From the NCBI GenBank assembly GCA_907165065.1, contig OU015541.1, positions 3,534,001 through 3,598,000 of the forward strand: DNA of 64,000 nt, in the 5' to 3' direction. Position 1 is the stretch's first letter. Each line of letters begins with the position of its first letter. The notes beneath the pieces were generated by a model that saw only the letters and a program-made list of their open reading frames with translations, had not been told where the DNA came from and searched no databases. This DNA is from Caprimulgus europaeus. Its lineage: Eukaryota > Chordata > Aves > Caprimulgiformes > Caprimulgidae. Of the stretch, positions 51,501 through 64,000 are shown one piece after another. Position numbers and translations under genes: made by a program.

Positions 51501-54500
51501 TCAGGTCCTTTTGGATGGAAACTTCATCAGTGCACGCTCCTGTTCAGTCTGGATGCTTGGACTGAGCATTATAAACTTAATGACTTTAACCTTCCACTTT
51601 TGTTTTCCTAAAGAATTTTCTGTTTACAGGATCTTAAATTACAGTGCTGCATTGTACCAGCTTGCCTAATCTGCTTGCCATTCTTCCTCCCTTCTCCTTT
51701 TCCATCTTGCTCTGTTCTTTTGTTCTTTCAAAGAACAAGCCTCACAAAAACCAGTGGAGGGAGGCAGCGAACAAATCCTCATTCACAGTTATTTTTTTTT
51801 AATGAATTTCTGCAGCTGGGTCTCAAACTGGCAGAGCTTTCTGGAGAAACACAGATACCAGAGGGCCCTGAAAATAGCCAGGTTATGAAAACATGAAGAA
51901 TGGGAACAACAGCTCTGAATATCAATGCTGCTTGTGCTTCTGAGGTTTCAGTTTAGTGTGATATAAAGCAGCTGGTTTTGCCATATATTGGCTGCATTTT
52001 ACTGAGTCTTAGAATAAATACAGAGACTAAATTATTTGCAACTGATGCTTTAATGTCCTTGGTGTTCAGTGGTCAGGGAGCTGAACTGAATATTCATGGT
52101 TGCTGATAAATCAGAAATGACTGAGCTAATTTAGGTCATTTTAAGGGTGGGAGTTTGAGCAGTAGTTGATAACAGCAGCACTTTGGATCAGCTCTGCTTT
52201 TAAGTGTTAATTGGATGCTGAATTGCTGACACCTGTGTGATCAGTCCTTGGGTGGCATGGCAGAAATGCTTGGTCAGGCTTTTATGCTTATGATGGTGAA
52301 TGTGTTGTTTTGTCCTGCTGTCAACCTAGCTGCTGTTTTCACTTCAAGAAATATAAATATTTTTTAAAAACCCAACCCTCTGCTAGTAAACAGATTTTGT
52401 TGATGTGGATGAAATAGAATGTTTAAAAGTCTTGGTTTTAATTTCAAGCCTTATTTGGAATAACCTAAGCACGCATGGTGCTTTTCAGGAAACAGCAAGC
52501 TTTGGCCTTTCAGGCATGAACAGTAGACTGGGATGTGCTGCTCGAGGCTGAAAAAGAACATATTCTAAACCAGAACTTTCCTTAAAAGTGAGCTGAGATG
52601 TTAAGGTCTTCTCAGCAAGCACAGTTTGCCTCAACAGCTTTCTCTCATATTTTGAACTGCAGGCAAAGTGCATGTGTCTGATATTAAATGTCTGTAATTT
52701 ATTGCCTGTAGTATTTATTATCTGACATTCCCAGCCAGGTAGATTAATCAGAAGTTGTATGCCTAGCAGGAAACTTGGAGATCAGAAAAATCCATGTCCT
52801 TGTATCCTGTGTACCTCTGCGAGTGGATCTGGGTCAAAGAACCCTAGAAGATGATTTGACCTCTTCATTTAAAAGAGTCCAGAGGCTTTTAAAGTAACTT
52901 TGATCTCCAGGCAGGATGAGTCTGTACAGAATTAACTGTACATGCAGCTGGTTTTACCACAGGATGGATTCTGCAGCTTTTCAAAGCGGCTGTGCAGGAG
53001 CTGTGGCAGTGGGTTTTGGGATGCAGCGGGAAAGGGGATGCTCTGCAAACACCATTTCCACCTTTGCTTTTCCCTTGCTGCCAGCTCACAGTTCCTCGCT
53101 GCAGGAGGTGATGAGGGTGGTTGGAATGGGGGTGTCTTGCTTTGGGTCATCAGCTGAGAGGGAAAATGCTATCAAATTAAATGTAAAAAGCTGAATAGCT
53201 TAACTTTGGGGGGGAATTGGTGGGGCCCCATTTCAGACCTCCAGTCAGCAAGTCCTGTGGGAGTGTTATGACCAGACCTTCCTTATCCTGGTGCTTCTCT
53301 GCTGTGGACTTGAATGTACTGCCAGAACTTCTGTAGCAGTGCAGTGTTTATGGCTGTTTTCTAATGTTTTATTGCAAGGTTTACTTTACCAGCTTCCTTC
53401 GAGTTAGGAAAAATAACAGAACTTTTATTGGACCATTCTTTTTAAATTTAACTCTTGACTCTGAAGTCTGCAGGATCTCAGTGTACTGGCTTGAAATGTC
53501 ATTTCTTTGATTCACAGTCTAAAATGGTTACCTGCTCTCTCCTCCTTGCCTTCCTCCCCCCAGATCTCAGCTGGTGAACAAGTGCCTCCGTCTCAGTCTG
53601 AGCACTCGGAGATGTCAGAGCTCGTGTTGAGCAGCAGCTCTATGCTGAGGGCTGTGGATGTTGGTGAGGAGGACGTGTTGAGGTTATTGGTGCTCCTTAT
53701 GGCAACTTTGCTTAGCCCCAAAGTCCTTCTTGGTAACTGTAGAGACATGGGCTGCCCAAGCTCGCATCTGCTTTGCCACCCGACTCAACAGCAGTCTCAG
53801 CTGGCTATGGGTGAAGCTTCTTCATCAGGGCTGCTGTGTGCTCTTGGCACCATGAGCAAACCAGTTCTGAGGAGTTACTGGTAGTGTTTCTTGGGTTTTT
53901 TTGCAATTTACTATGAACTGTGGGATGAGGCAGGGAGGGAAGGATCTTTGTTTTCTGTTGTAAATAGTTCTGAGCTGTGGATGAGCTCTTCTGCTCTGGG
54001 TTTGGGTGTGGTTTGTTTGATTTAGAAGGGGGTGGGAGAAAGGTAGAGGGAGGCGAAGTGACTCACAAAATTATCTATTAAATATTAAAAAAAAAATCCT
54101 GCAATGTATGTTTCTTAGTTACATTAAATCTTGAAGACTTCACTTCAGCTGTCCTGTGTTCCTCCTTTTTTCCATCTATCGACCAGTTAAAGCTCTGAGG
54201 CTGTCAGGCTTGAATGAGCTCAAAGATGCTTTTGAGACTTCTTTTGAAGGTAGTTCTGAAGTCTTCTGGCTCTGTAGTTTGAGTTTAAAAATGCACAATG
54301 GGACATGCACATGGGCATAATGAAATTTGGATTCTTTAATGAGCACGAGGTGGTGTTGATAAAGCCGGTGCCTGCAGATGGAGGGTGCTCAGCTAAAGCC
54401 ACTCTGTCACACCAGCTCTTCAGATGAAGAGCTTTAAACTCCTAACCTTTGGTTTATAGCTGTGTGTATACAACTTACTGTCAATTATTATAGTTTAATA

Positions 54501-57500
54501 ATAGAATGGCATGGGGTGGAAAGGATCTTAAAGATCATCCAGTTCCAGCCCCACTGCTGTGGACAGGGTTGCCAACCAAAAAAGGTCTTAAATAAAGAAC
54601 CTTTAACTGGTCTCATAAGTGCAAGCAAAGCACAAGTGTTTCATGAGGTAGCCCCCCAATTAAAAGCTTCTCTCTTTTTTCTTGTTTTTGTGTGTGTTTG
54701 GTAGTTTTTGGTGGTTTCTTGTTTGTTTTTTTCACTTGGGAGTTCTATTGTGCCAGAGGCTTTTATTTTAACAAGGCACATGATGAAATGACAGCATCAT
54801 CTCTCAGGGAAGTGCACAAATATTTCTAGCATAATGCCCACAGTGTTATATCAAGGACACACTTTGCATTTCACTTGCCTGTTTTGGTCAGCCTGTTCAG
54901 TGCTGAGTGAGTAGAACACAAAGCACAGAGGGAACCAGGTTGGTGAGCTACAAACACCTCCAGAAATTGGTAGAAATTGGAAGAAATTCAGTTATTGTTT
55001 GTGTCCTGGCCAGCACATCTAGTTTGCTTTGTGAGAAGCAGCAGGAGTTTTAGGAGTGGGCTTTAGAAGAAGCAAACCTCACATCTGGTTTGGTGGTTCT
55101 CTTGCCACAGATGGCTTTCATAATACTTCCTGGAAGGCATTATTTTATCCTTGGATTGTCTAAACACTCTAAGCACCAAAACAATGTGATTTATGAAACA
55201 CAATGAATACAAAGCTCATTTCTTAGCAGTGTTAGGTCATCTGTGGTTGTGAATCAGCAGTGAAGTAGCAGCTGCTCTGAAAAGCATCTCATTTCTTTCT
55301 CTGTTAGTATTTAAAACTTTGCAGGCTTAATGAGCTTCCCACTTACTCTGCCTCCACCTTCATTCAAATTATGCTTCATTTCTCTCCCTTCTCACCTGTC
55401 CCATAGGCTGTATGACACGTTCTTTTCCTCACATGTGTTACTGGTGTTAGAGGATGTAGGATTTTCTCCTGGCTGTTTGGGACCAGCAGGAAAGCCCCTA
55501 GTAAGTGCCCTTTCAGTTTTGCAAACAAACCTTGAGTAAGAACACGAAGGTGAAGGAATTGGGTCTCCTCCCTCATCCTGAGGCATCACAGAGGGACTTG
55601 CTCTGAAGGATAAAAGTACTTTCCATGCTCATGTGGCTAATTTGGGCTCACACTTTAAAATGAAGATTGCCAGAGGAATAACTTAAACTAGCCCTGCTGT
55701 GAGATTTGTATTTATTCTCTGGCAGTCTGATACTTAAACAAATGTCAGAATGAGCTCCTGGGACAGTGGCCTGCAATCCCAACTGCATGTTTGTGTACCA
55801 TAAAACAGCGAGCAGCTGACTTTGTAAAGCAGGAGTATTTAACTGTATGCTGTCAGTTGTGCAGGGTGTCCTCTCTGCTGCTGCCTCTCGTTGTACATCA
55901 GAGCTGAAACCATCTGTCCGTGAAAATGTTTGCTCCGTTCTGGGCACTTCATGGTGTAGATTCTTCATTAAAGTCATTTATTTCACCAAATATGTGGTTT
56001 TGAAAATGATTCAGTATAAGTGTGGTCTTTGACTTCTTTTGGCTTTAATTATGGAGAACTTGTTGCTACTGGTGAGCTGTACTCAATCTGCTCTTGAGCA
56101 GGAAACTCATTAATGAAAGTGCTGAGGGTGGTGAGACACGGGGCGCTGGTACGAGAACAGGGATGCTCCCAGCCCTGCGCTCTGAAATGCAAGCCTGAAA
56201 ACAGTCAGTGTCTCCTGGGCTGTGTAAGGAAGGCATTTGTGAAAAAACAAGCTTAAAAACTGAAGCTGGTTTTCTTAATCCCTTGATGCCAGTATTTCAC
56301 CTAGTGAAACCCAAGCACAGTCCGTATGGGGTTGTTGGCTCACCCGTAAGGAAGGAAAGCGATACAGCTTAATCTTTAAAATATATCTAGGGAAAACAAA
56401 GGTGACAGGTATGTCTCCCTATTGTAAACAGGCTTTGGGATCTGGATTCTTGTGCAAATTACCTTTGACAGTTGTTACTAAGCTTCCACAAACCAATAAA
56501 TGATTTTTGTCCTTGTTATATTAATAACTCAATCCCTTGACAGCTGTGATTATACTGAGCCCCATAAAGGACCTTACAAAGGGACATCCATATTAAAATA
56601 AAACTCTTTGAAGTGAGAAATAGGAAACCAAATTCTATTAGGCCCTAATTTTACACAGTAATTAAAAATGTTTGACCTCTTCCATCCCACCCATCTATTA
56701 GCAGCATGTATGGCTAAAGAGCAGCAGGGGATACAAGCCTTGCTGCTAATTTTAGCCCAGTGCCAGGGGGTGTGTGTGCCTGCACGGGTGCATGCAGCAG
56801 CATTGCCCAGCAGAAAGGTGATGGATGCAACTCCATCTGAAACAAATCCACCCTGAAGGTCCCTCTGGGTGGAGGAGATCTCAAGTCATGTTACTGTCTG
56901 GCTTTTGCAGCATCTTTTGGTGCTTGTGTTATAGGGCTTGGTGATCCTGGAAGTGGTGAGGGTAAGAAGTCACAGCAGAAGATGAACTCAAGGCACTGTG
57001 TTGGTGGAAATAGCAGAATGCTGATTGAGCTCTGGCTGTGTGGTTGGCTCAGAGCACAAACCTGTTTATATGAAAGATGGGGGTTAATTAGGATGGGAGG
57101 AGGATCCCAGTAAGATTTTAGAAACTTCTGACATAACCTCTCAGGAAGGAGCGAGACAAACCAGTCCATTGCAGAAATGCAGGAACCAGAGGGGTGAAAC
57201 AGAGGAAAGCTTCAAAATAGCCAAATGGAGCTGCACACAGTGGGTTAAGGTTGATCATTGGCCACTGCAATTTAAAGACCAATATTAGAAGTTAAAAAGA
57301 GGTTCATGGAGTGCTGAGCAGGGACACAGGTGCCCAAAGGACTGTCCCACTGTCCCTTAGAGGACCAGTGGCCCAGGAGCAGGCATGGAAGAGGCTTGCA
57401 TGTGCCTGAAGCCATGTCCAGTAGCACAGGGTTAGTATCTCTTTTGCATTCAACTGTAATAATCTAGTAGAAGATGTCCCTGCTCACTGCAGGGGGGTTG

Positions 57501-60500
57501 GACTAGATGACCTTTAAAGGTCTCTTCTGACCCAAACCATTCTCTGATTTTATAATATTTGCTAAAGAATGGCTGTCTTAGACATTTCCAACTACCCTCA
57601 GACTTTACCCTTGTCCTCTCGGGTGTCTGCAGGTAGCCCAGCCCATGGGTGTGAAGGGGAAAGTACTCCTGGCAAGCCATTGGAAAGGTCATCGTTCTTT
57701 AATCTGGAGCTGTGACTTAACCAGCTTTTTCCTTTCAATTCATAAGACAGGACATGTAGGGATTACCAGGACTATACATAGATTGCTCTTAGCTGTGTCC
57801 TGTTCTGCTGGGAACACTTAAGAGCTGTGTCAGCCTTGGGACTGGGCATCCTTCATGCTGTTTGTCTGTTGTTCGCCCTCTGCAGAGAGTTTCTCTACCA
57901 GCACTCAGTGAGGCACTGACAGGACCAGAAGAGGACAATTCTGAAGCTGGAAGCACTCAGAAGTTGGGTTTCCTCAGTGGGAAATCCATCAGAAAGGATC
58001 TAGGTGTGGGTTGGCTACTGCTTCCCAGGGTGGGAGTCAGAATGCAACTCTGTGAACGTAATGTGTTGGGTTTTTATCTGAACACAAGATTATTTTTTGT
58101 GTGAGCCTTTTTTTAAGTGCATGTTTAGCTCATCAGGGATTTGGCAATGGTGTTGGATTGTGTGCGTCCATGTGTGCACACGGAGATAACAAGCCAAGGC
58201 GTAATCCAGAATTCCTCTGCTTGATAGCCCCTTATCTCTTGAGCATGTGCTGCCTGTGTTTTCTCTCTTGGTGAGTCCCCTCAGAGGTGCTGGCTGTGTA
58301 AACACAGTGCTGGTTTTAATGTTGAAGTTCTGGGAAGGTCCTGCTTTATTGGCTCCTGAAATACTGGGAGGGAAGAGCCCAAAAGTGAGCTGCTGGCCAA
58401 GGACGTGCAAACAGGCAAACCCTCTCCAGATTGTCAAGGAAATAGCCGGTACTGGCAAACAGGAATGTCTGAACTTTCTTTAGGATACTGTTGAAATTAC
58501 AGCCTGCTCCACACAATTTAACATTTTAATATTTGATACTTTGATTCCTTATTGTCAGGTACCCGTCAGTAAGAGTGTGCATAAGGTAACTCGCAGCACA
58601 CTTACAGCCCTTGGTATTCTGTTTCAGTATTTCAGTTGCATTTGGCAACAAACCTTCTGTGTAAACTACTTAAAATCCTTTGAATTCCAGTGGATCAGAC
58701 TGCAAACAAGAAGTGTTATCCTAGGTGAAGCTGCTTAGCGCTGGGTATGTCACTTGACCTTTTTTTCATCGAAGCTAGCAGCCTGTGCTGCCTGTTGTTG
58801 AAGGGTGGATTGGCTGTGTAAGAGCACTCAAACTAAAGCAAATATATATGTGTGTAGGTACATATCTATAAATAAGTGCATGCTACTCAAAGGGTTAAGT
58901 TTTGCAGCATCCTCCCAAGTACTGCACTGCCTGCTAAAGAAGTTCTGTACATCAGTGGTGCTGAGGAATTCAGCAAGTCTCTCTCGGGCCTCAGCGAGGG
59001 AGTTGTGTTGCTGTAAAATGTTGGCTTGAACATACAAACTGTTTCAGGTGCTCAGCTTGGATTGGTGACACCTCTTCACATACACTCTGATTTGAGGGAG
59101 AGCGTCTTGCCTAGCATCTGGGATTCCTCCAAGGTGACAGCTTCACTTGAGGACAGAAAATATTATTTACAAGGGTAGCTGAAGATGAAGTTTCCTGTTG
59201 GCAGAGTGGGAATGAGTCATTGTGGGTTTGAGTCAAGGGGCAGGATCTTCCCTTCACTGCAGCAGGTTTTGGCTCTCCCAGTCTGTCCAGTTAATTACAC
59301 CAGCATCCTTTTCCAGATCCACGTAGTGTCAGTGTTTTGCTGGTGGCAGTTGAATCTGAGTGTGTTCTTCCTATGGAAATTACAGTCAGAGCTTCACAAT
59401 TCATCTGTAAATCTCTAGCAACAAAGAGTGTCTTGACTTTGACAATAGTCATGTATTTTACTTTCACAAGGTCTATTTTTTTGCTTAAATGTAATGTTCT
59501 ATTACTGTTACACTAACTCACGCAATTCCTACTATTATTCTCCTTGCATCTTCCATTCTGGGATTTCAGATGGGTACCGAATACTCTTTGCTTCTCCTAA
59601 TCGCCCTCTCTATTGTTTTCTGGAGAGATCTGTCAATTTTATTGAGCTGCCGTCATAGACTCTCAGTCTGCCGACTCCTGCAGCTGGAGATGACTCTGTT
59701 CTGAATCAAGAGTACACACAGCTGTTTGGTCATCATACAGATATATCTGTTCTGTCCATAGATTGATATAAAATGACTTAATCCCTTGCCTTGATGAGGG
59801 GAGGCTCTTTGCAATATTTTTTCATAAGATTTTAAATGAGTATTTGGAAGGTTTTTAGGTGTTTATCTTGTAGGTAGGTGTTCTTATGTGTTGCAGACAG
59901 TGAATGCTCTTGTTAATGAAGTTGGTATAAAAATGTACTTCCAGGGTTCTGGAGGGGGAGACAAGTTCTTGGCCTTTTTAGGAACATGTAACTCTTAGTT
60001 AAGCATTCTTCCAACAAAAAAATCCAAAGAACCTGCCGTTTGTCGTGAGAGCTCATAGATCTGTTGCAGTTCATAAACTCAGAGGCCATGAACTAATCTT
60101 GTTCACTCTTCGTGGTGTTGTACATTTTACAGAAGGCGTTTTATCTCCCAGCGCTGCTCTCTAGACTTTTTAGAAGACATAGTGGAATATGCCAGTGTAC
60201 GAAGGTACTTTTTTCCAAAGCAGCATTAACCTCAGCTCGTTGCATGCAGTCCTCTCCTCCCTCCACCCTCTTCCACGCCAATATCTGAGGTCCTGCATGC
60301 CAGTGCTGCCATCTGATCATACAATTGGCATGACTTTTTTTTTTTCCAGAGCACTTTAACATGTTTTGTTTTTTGTTTTGCTTTTTTTATAATTGCAGAA
60401 CCAAACATATCTCTGGATCTCCGAGACACAAAACTTTGAAGAAGATGCACTTCATTAAGAACATGAGGCAATATGACACGAAGAACAGCAGGTAATTTCT

Positions 60501-63380
60501 GGAGATCAAGGTGCCTCCTGTACTCAGGTGAAATGGGGTGACTCTAGTTCAATGCCAGGAGCCATTGAGTGTCAGTGGGAATAGGGCAGTGTCCTTGGGC
60601 TCTTGTTAATTTTGTACATATTTCTGTCGATGGCACTAGGTGCTCATCTCTGCTACGTCTGCAGCAATATTCTCATGGTCTGCCATCCTGCTTTGAGCAG
60701 GCTAAATCATTCTCTTCTAACACCCTTCTTATCTCCAGCCCTCAGAGAGGTTAGAGCTGAGGAGGATTTAAGGAGAATGGCTTGGTTTAGCCAAATTCTT
60801 GGCTCCTTGTGGCTGGGCAGAAGAGAAAAGAGGGACACGTTCATATTTATTATTAATAAAAGTGTGAGACTTCATCTCAATGTAAAATATTATCTACACT
60901 TTTTCACAAGGTTTATGTAAAAATTATATAAATGCAGCTATTTATTTAAAGAGTGGGATCTTCTCTGAGGAGCTCCCAAAGGTGATGGCAGCTACTGAAC
61001 ACTGGGGTTTGATACAGAACTTGGCTCTAAGGACCTACAGGGTCAGAATGAAACCTCAGCTTTTGTGCTGCCTTCCAAAAACTTAAAATCCATGGCAGTA
61101 TTCATGGAACTTCCAGGGCAATTTAAGAGGAGTTCTGTGTTTGTGTTCCATAAAAAGCTGCTTTGTAACTTCTGAATTTTAATTCTTAGCCTGATCTCTT
61201 CCCATCTGCTTACAGGATAGTGTTAATCTGTGCTAAACGAACTCTGTGTGTGGCTTTTTCTATCCTACCTTATGGGGAGAGTTTGCGGATCAGGTGAGTG
61301 ATCTTTAACTGCTTTGGGCAATGCCTGGTCTATTGTTTGCAAAAGATCTTTTTAAATGAGTATGGTTGGTGTAGGTTACCTTTACAGGAAACCTGCAAAG
61401 CTTTATAGTGAAATTACATCTAAATAAGTTTAAGATGATCTTCTGGTTTTCACTTCTAAGCCATAAATGTCACCATTTCCAGTCTGAGAAACAGTTTAGC
61501 CTGATAGAAACCACTTTGAGTGTTTTTACTACATTTTTGTTTAGAACTGTCAATATGATCAGTTACAAGAAACCAGTCATGCTAACTGGATTTCCCTGCA
61601 GCTTTGCTCAGTCCCTTGTGAAGTCTTAAGTTGATTTTGTGAAGCTCTGTGATCTACAAGTATACCATAGAAAAAAATAGTAATTTTCTTCTAATTCACT
61701 TTTGGTAAAACAATTGTGTTGTCACTTCTGTCCTGTCCATAACTTATGTGGACAAAGGAAACGGATGTTTAGTGGTGGGAACTGTATTGTATGCAAATAC
61801 ACACCGTAAAAATAGTTGATGGGAAAATATTCTCTCACTTCATAGAAAAGCAGCAAGGTCACGGGAGCTATTTTAGAGCAGTTTGTAGTGCTGCTTGTGT
61901 GTAAGCTGGCAATGCAGTTCTTCAACAAAAAGCTGCTTTTTCTCATTGGAATATAGATGACAAAGCTGCATGTGCTGTTGCTGAAGCAGAGTTCTTAATT
62001 TTTAATTTAAGCTCGTGTGCACAGTGATTGGAAAAATTGCAATTGAAAGGCAAGTTTCTAATCTGGTAAACTAGTAATATAAATCAAGTTTGCTGTTAAG
62101 TGTTTGAGCATTAGTGTATCAATGACTGGTGTGGCCTTATGCCATATGGAGAAAGACCATATTAAAAAAAAGTTTACATGTGCTAGGTATGTTGTTACAG
62201 ATTCGAGTTAAAATGATGTGAAATCTGATTTTTTCAGTTAATGAACATCTACATTTTGAAAAGAGTACTGAAAAATTAATGCTTTCTTGGAGATGGGATT
62301 GAGGGATTGCACTGTTCTCCCATAAAACTCTGACCTGGTGGTGTTGGCTGTAGCTGGACCTGGTGTTTATTATAAAGGAACCTGGGCTTACACTGCATTT
62401 TCCAATAGTGTATTTTCTTACCTACATTTAGTGATCTAAAAATGGAAGGACAGAAGCAACGACATCCTTCTGGAGGAGTTTCAGTCTCTACTGAGATGGT
62501 GCTTGGACTGGAAGGAGTAGAGCTGGGTGCTGATGGCAAGGTAAGGATTTTTTTTTTCTTATTTTTTTTATTGGGTGATTTGTTGTTTGAGGTTTTTTTA
62601 TCTGTAATACCAATGACCAAACCACTGCCTGGAGCTGGGGACAGCAGGTGTGTGAGCTGACTGTTTTCACCCGGGGACCATTTCATGCTGGGGCCAAACC
62701 ACTTTATGGATGGCAAAGCAGTGCATAAATTGAAAGCTGTAGCTTTTTAGAGCAGTGGAAGCTTGTTTTGATCCTTAAAGTTTGAAAAGTTTTGCTTATG
62801 ATAAAGCTGCTTCTGAGGAGGCTGTTGAAGCCCATGATCACTTTCTGCCTCCACGTCTGGAGAACTGATTTGACTCTGGTATCTCAGGCAACATGTGAGT
62901 GATGTTTTGATAGATATATGGTAAAAATTTATACCTCTTTAGTTAAATTTATACACTGCTGGAACTTTACTGATGTGATTCTCCCCCTTTTCTTTGCCAC
63001 TGCACCAAATCTTCTACAACAGTTCCATACTGAAGTCGTGGAAGCAAGGCATTCCTCATCCAACTTTCCCCTTCCCTTTTGTCCCACAATTTCAAGGTCC
63101 CTGCTCCCAAATACAAACTCTAGGGGACTCTCTGAGCTGGAAAATCCTAGCTGTCTGGAAATAAGCTTTTCAGTAAATTTCCCCTATAACTACTACAACT
63201 TTCTGTTCTTTAAGGTTGTGTCCTATGCAAAGTTCTTGTACCCGACCAACGCCCTAGTGGTTCGTAAAGCTGACAGCCACAGTGTTGTTCCCTCGTGTCG
63301 AGCTAGCGCTGCACGGAGTCTTCCTGGATCAAGATATAAACCTGTGACAGCAAAAACGATACCAGCAGGAACAGAGATGG
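48105..63380 (+). CDS. CABLES2: CABLES2, Cdk5 and Abl enzyme substrate 2, 5' part (partial, runs off window)
   Basis: Coding exons in the window: 48105-48592, 60133-60204, 60399-60491, 61216-61293, 62432-62540, 63215-63380. They give 1006 nt, 335 codons plus one base, all in frame with GT-AG introns. The protein starts with a low-complexity Pro/Ala region containing the CABLES signature RRRQAALFFLNNISLDGR (residues 24-41). It continues with SQRCSL, SGSPRHKTLKK, HFIKNMRQYDTKNSRIVLI, GLEGVELGADGK and VVSYAKFLYPTNALV. The last two exons discriminate CABLES2 from CABLES1 (KQRHPSGGVSVS, KFLYPTNALV). CABLES proteins couple cyclin-dependent kinases to Abl-family tyrosine kinases; CABLES2 (ik3-2) has been linked to apoptosis. 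The C-terminal cyclin-box fold is encoded beyond 64000. Confidence 0.95.
54500..54577 (-). mobile_element. CR1 LINE tail fragment in CABLES2 intron 1
   Basis: ATAGAATGGCATGGGGTGGA and GATCTTAAAGATCATCCAGT are the reverse complement of a CR1 3' end. About 80 bases remain. Confidence 0.82.
57461..57554 (+). mobile_element. CR1 LINE tail fragment in CABLES2 intron 1
   Basis: GGGGGGTTGGACTAGATGAC, then CTTTAAAGGTCTCTTCTGAC, and a decayed TCTCTGATTTTATA tail. It is the + strand 3' end of CR1, about 90 bases. Confidence 0.85.
60133..60204 (+). CDS. CABLES2: CABLES2 coding exon 2
   Basis: A 72-nt exon from acceptor CATTTTACAG to donor GTACTT. It reads R-RRFISQRCSLDFLEDIVE then YASV-R. This matches human CABLES2 KRVTSQRCSLEFLED and CABLES1 ISQRNSLEILEDIEEN. 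Phase is 2 in and 2 out. It is too short to stand out as an open frame and lies 11.5 kb from exon 1. Confidence 0.93.
60399..60491 (+). CDS. CABLES2: CABLES2 coding exon 3
   Basis: A 93-nt exon after a T-rich tract and AATTGCAG, ending at donor GTAATT. It encodes R-TKHISGSPRHKTLKK and MHFIKNMRQYDTKNS, nearly identical to human CABLES2. This is the conserved segment before the RIVLI block. Phase is 2 in and 2 out. Confidence 0.96.
61216..61293 (+). CDS. CABLES2: CABLES2 coding exon 4
   Basis: A 78-nt exon from acceptor TGCTTACAG to donor GTGAGT. It reads R-IVLICAKRTLCVAFSILP then YGESLRI, matching human IVLICAKRSLCAAFSVLPYGEGLRI. Phase matches its neighbours. Confidence 0.96.
62432..62540 (+). 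CDS. CABLES2: CABLES2 coding exon 5
   Basis: A 109-nt exon from acceptor CATTTAG to donor GTAAGG. It encodes S-DLKMEGQKQRHPSGGVSVS and TEMVLGLEGVELGADGK. KQRHPSGGVSVS is the CABLES2-type sequence, while CABLES1 differs here. It ends in phase 0. Confidence 0.96.
63215..63380 (+). CDS. CABLES2: CABLES2 coding exon 6 (last in window)
   Basis: A 166-nt exon from acceptor TTCTTTAAG to donor GTAAGG. It reads VVSYAKFLYPTNALVVRKAD, then a Ser/Arg/Pro-rich part with LPGSRYKPVTAKTIPAGTEM and one base of a Gly codon. Human continues GSDVGD at this point, so the next exon, with the start of the cyclin-box region, lies beyond the window. Confidence 0.96.
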
Positions 63381-63917
63381 GTAAGGACAGCCACCAGCTT
63401 GGTCACCACTTGTGCACACAGCAGAAAAGCATAAAAGGGATATATTTCTCTGAAACAATGGTAAAATGGATTGTTAGGAAGGATGTGCTGCAGCTGGAGG
63501 GAGACTGTTTTTAGCACAGCCTAGCAAAGAAGGCTCCTCAGTGAAGGACAAACAATGAGCCTTAAGACTGAGACTTGCAGGCATTCCTTACGTCCTCTGT
63601 AGTTCTTTTTATGCAGTTCAAGGACCACAAAGCCATTTCCTTGGAAATGTGAAGTTTTTTATTACTCAACAAGGAACATCTGGTGTACATGGGTACAGGT
63701 AGTCCTCCTTGCCTTCTAGCACAGTAACAATGCATAGGCCAAAGAGTTTGTGACAGGGATCCCTTTTCTTGTATAAAAGAGCAAACCTGACAACTCTGCT
63801 ATTAGATTATAGGTGAAAAGAGTTCACACTTGTGTATGCAGTTGTTTTCTGTGCATATTTGTGATGACAAAGTTAGTTTGCACTAAGTCTAAAACAGTCT
63901 GTCAGGCACGTGCTGGA

Positions 63918-64000
63918 GAATCACAGAATCACAGAATATTAGGGATTGGAAGGGACCTCGAAAGCTCATCCAGTCCAATCCCCCTGCCGGAGCAGGAACA
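63918..64000 (-). mobile_element. CR1 LINE 3' end, continues past the window
   Basis: The reversed tail GAATCACAGAATCACAGAAT is followed by TTGGAAGGGACCTCGAAAGC and CATCCAGTCCAATCCCCCTG. This is a minus-strand CR1 in CABLES2 intron 6 cut by the window end. Confidence 0.9.

Larger units (their letters stand above)
48593..60132 (+). other. CABLES2: CABLES2 intron 1 (11.5 kb)
   Basis: The first 400 bases are still CpG island. The rest is AT-richer and holds two CR1 tails (54500, 57461) and T/G-rich low-complexity DNA at about 54670-54730. Open frames of up to 166 codons show no family resemblance. Long first introns often carry enhancers, but no decisive motif cluster was seen. Confidence 0.8.
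60492..63214 (+). other. CABLES2: CABLES2 introns 3-5
   Basis: Introns 60492-61215, 61294-62431 and 62541-63214. They are AT-rich with T-tracts. No repeats or extra exons are supported. Intron 2 (60205-60398) is only 194 bases. Confidence 0.75.

Overview
The window looks like avian nuclear DNA. It carries several 3' fragments of CR1 LINEs, the dominant interspersed repeat of birds, with the typical GATTCTGTGA-like tail. Repeat density is low, the coding genes are short-intronned, and CpG-rich patches are common. I recognise two protein-coding genes, both on the + strand. All exon coordinates below were read by hand from splice sites, reading phase and recalled similarity to the human proteins.

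Positions 1 to about 25.7 kb hold no recognisable coding exon. The stretch contains CR1 tails, simple repeats, an AT-rich tandem repeat carrying AGATATCT palindromes, and several short CpG-rich or motif-rich patches that could be enhancers. In mammals the neighbour on this side is GATA5, so this is probably the GATA5-RBBP8NL intergenic interval. That is synteny inference; no GATA5 exon lies in the window.

Positions 25.7-40.4 kb hold RBBP8NL, the CtIP N-terminal-like gene. Twelve coding exons join in frame to a predicted 692-residue protein (human about 664 as I recall it). It has a CtIP-type N-terminal coiled coil with a CxxC pair, a PLDLS CtBP-docking motif and a basic C-terminus. The one uncertain junction is the end of exon 9. 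The only arrangement I found that keeps frame uses a donor at 35418.

Positions 40.4-47.9 kb are intergenic: one CR1 fragment, AT-rich DNA, and two minisatellites (unit about 20 bp, then 23 bp) just before the next promoter.

Positions 47.8-64 kb hold the 5' part of CABLES2. A CpG-island promoter (GC box, two CCAAT boxes, an octamer) precedes a proline-rich first exon, an 11.5 kb first intron and coding exons 2-6. The cyclin-box exons lie beyond the window. RBBP8NL followed by CABLES2 on the same strand matches human 20q13.33. I found no rRNA, convincing tRNA, CRISPR array, prokaryotic element or clearly new system. The points most worth checking are the exon 9/10 junction, a candidate poison exon, the promoter-edge minisatellite and the intergenic enhancer candidates.
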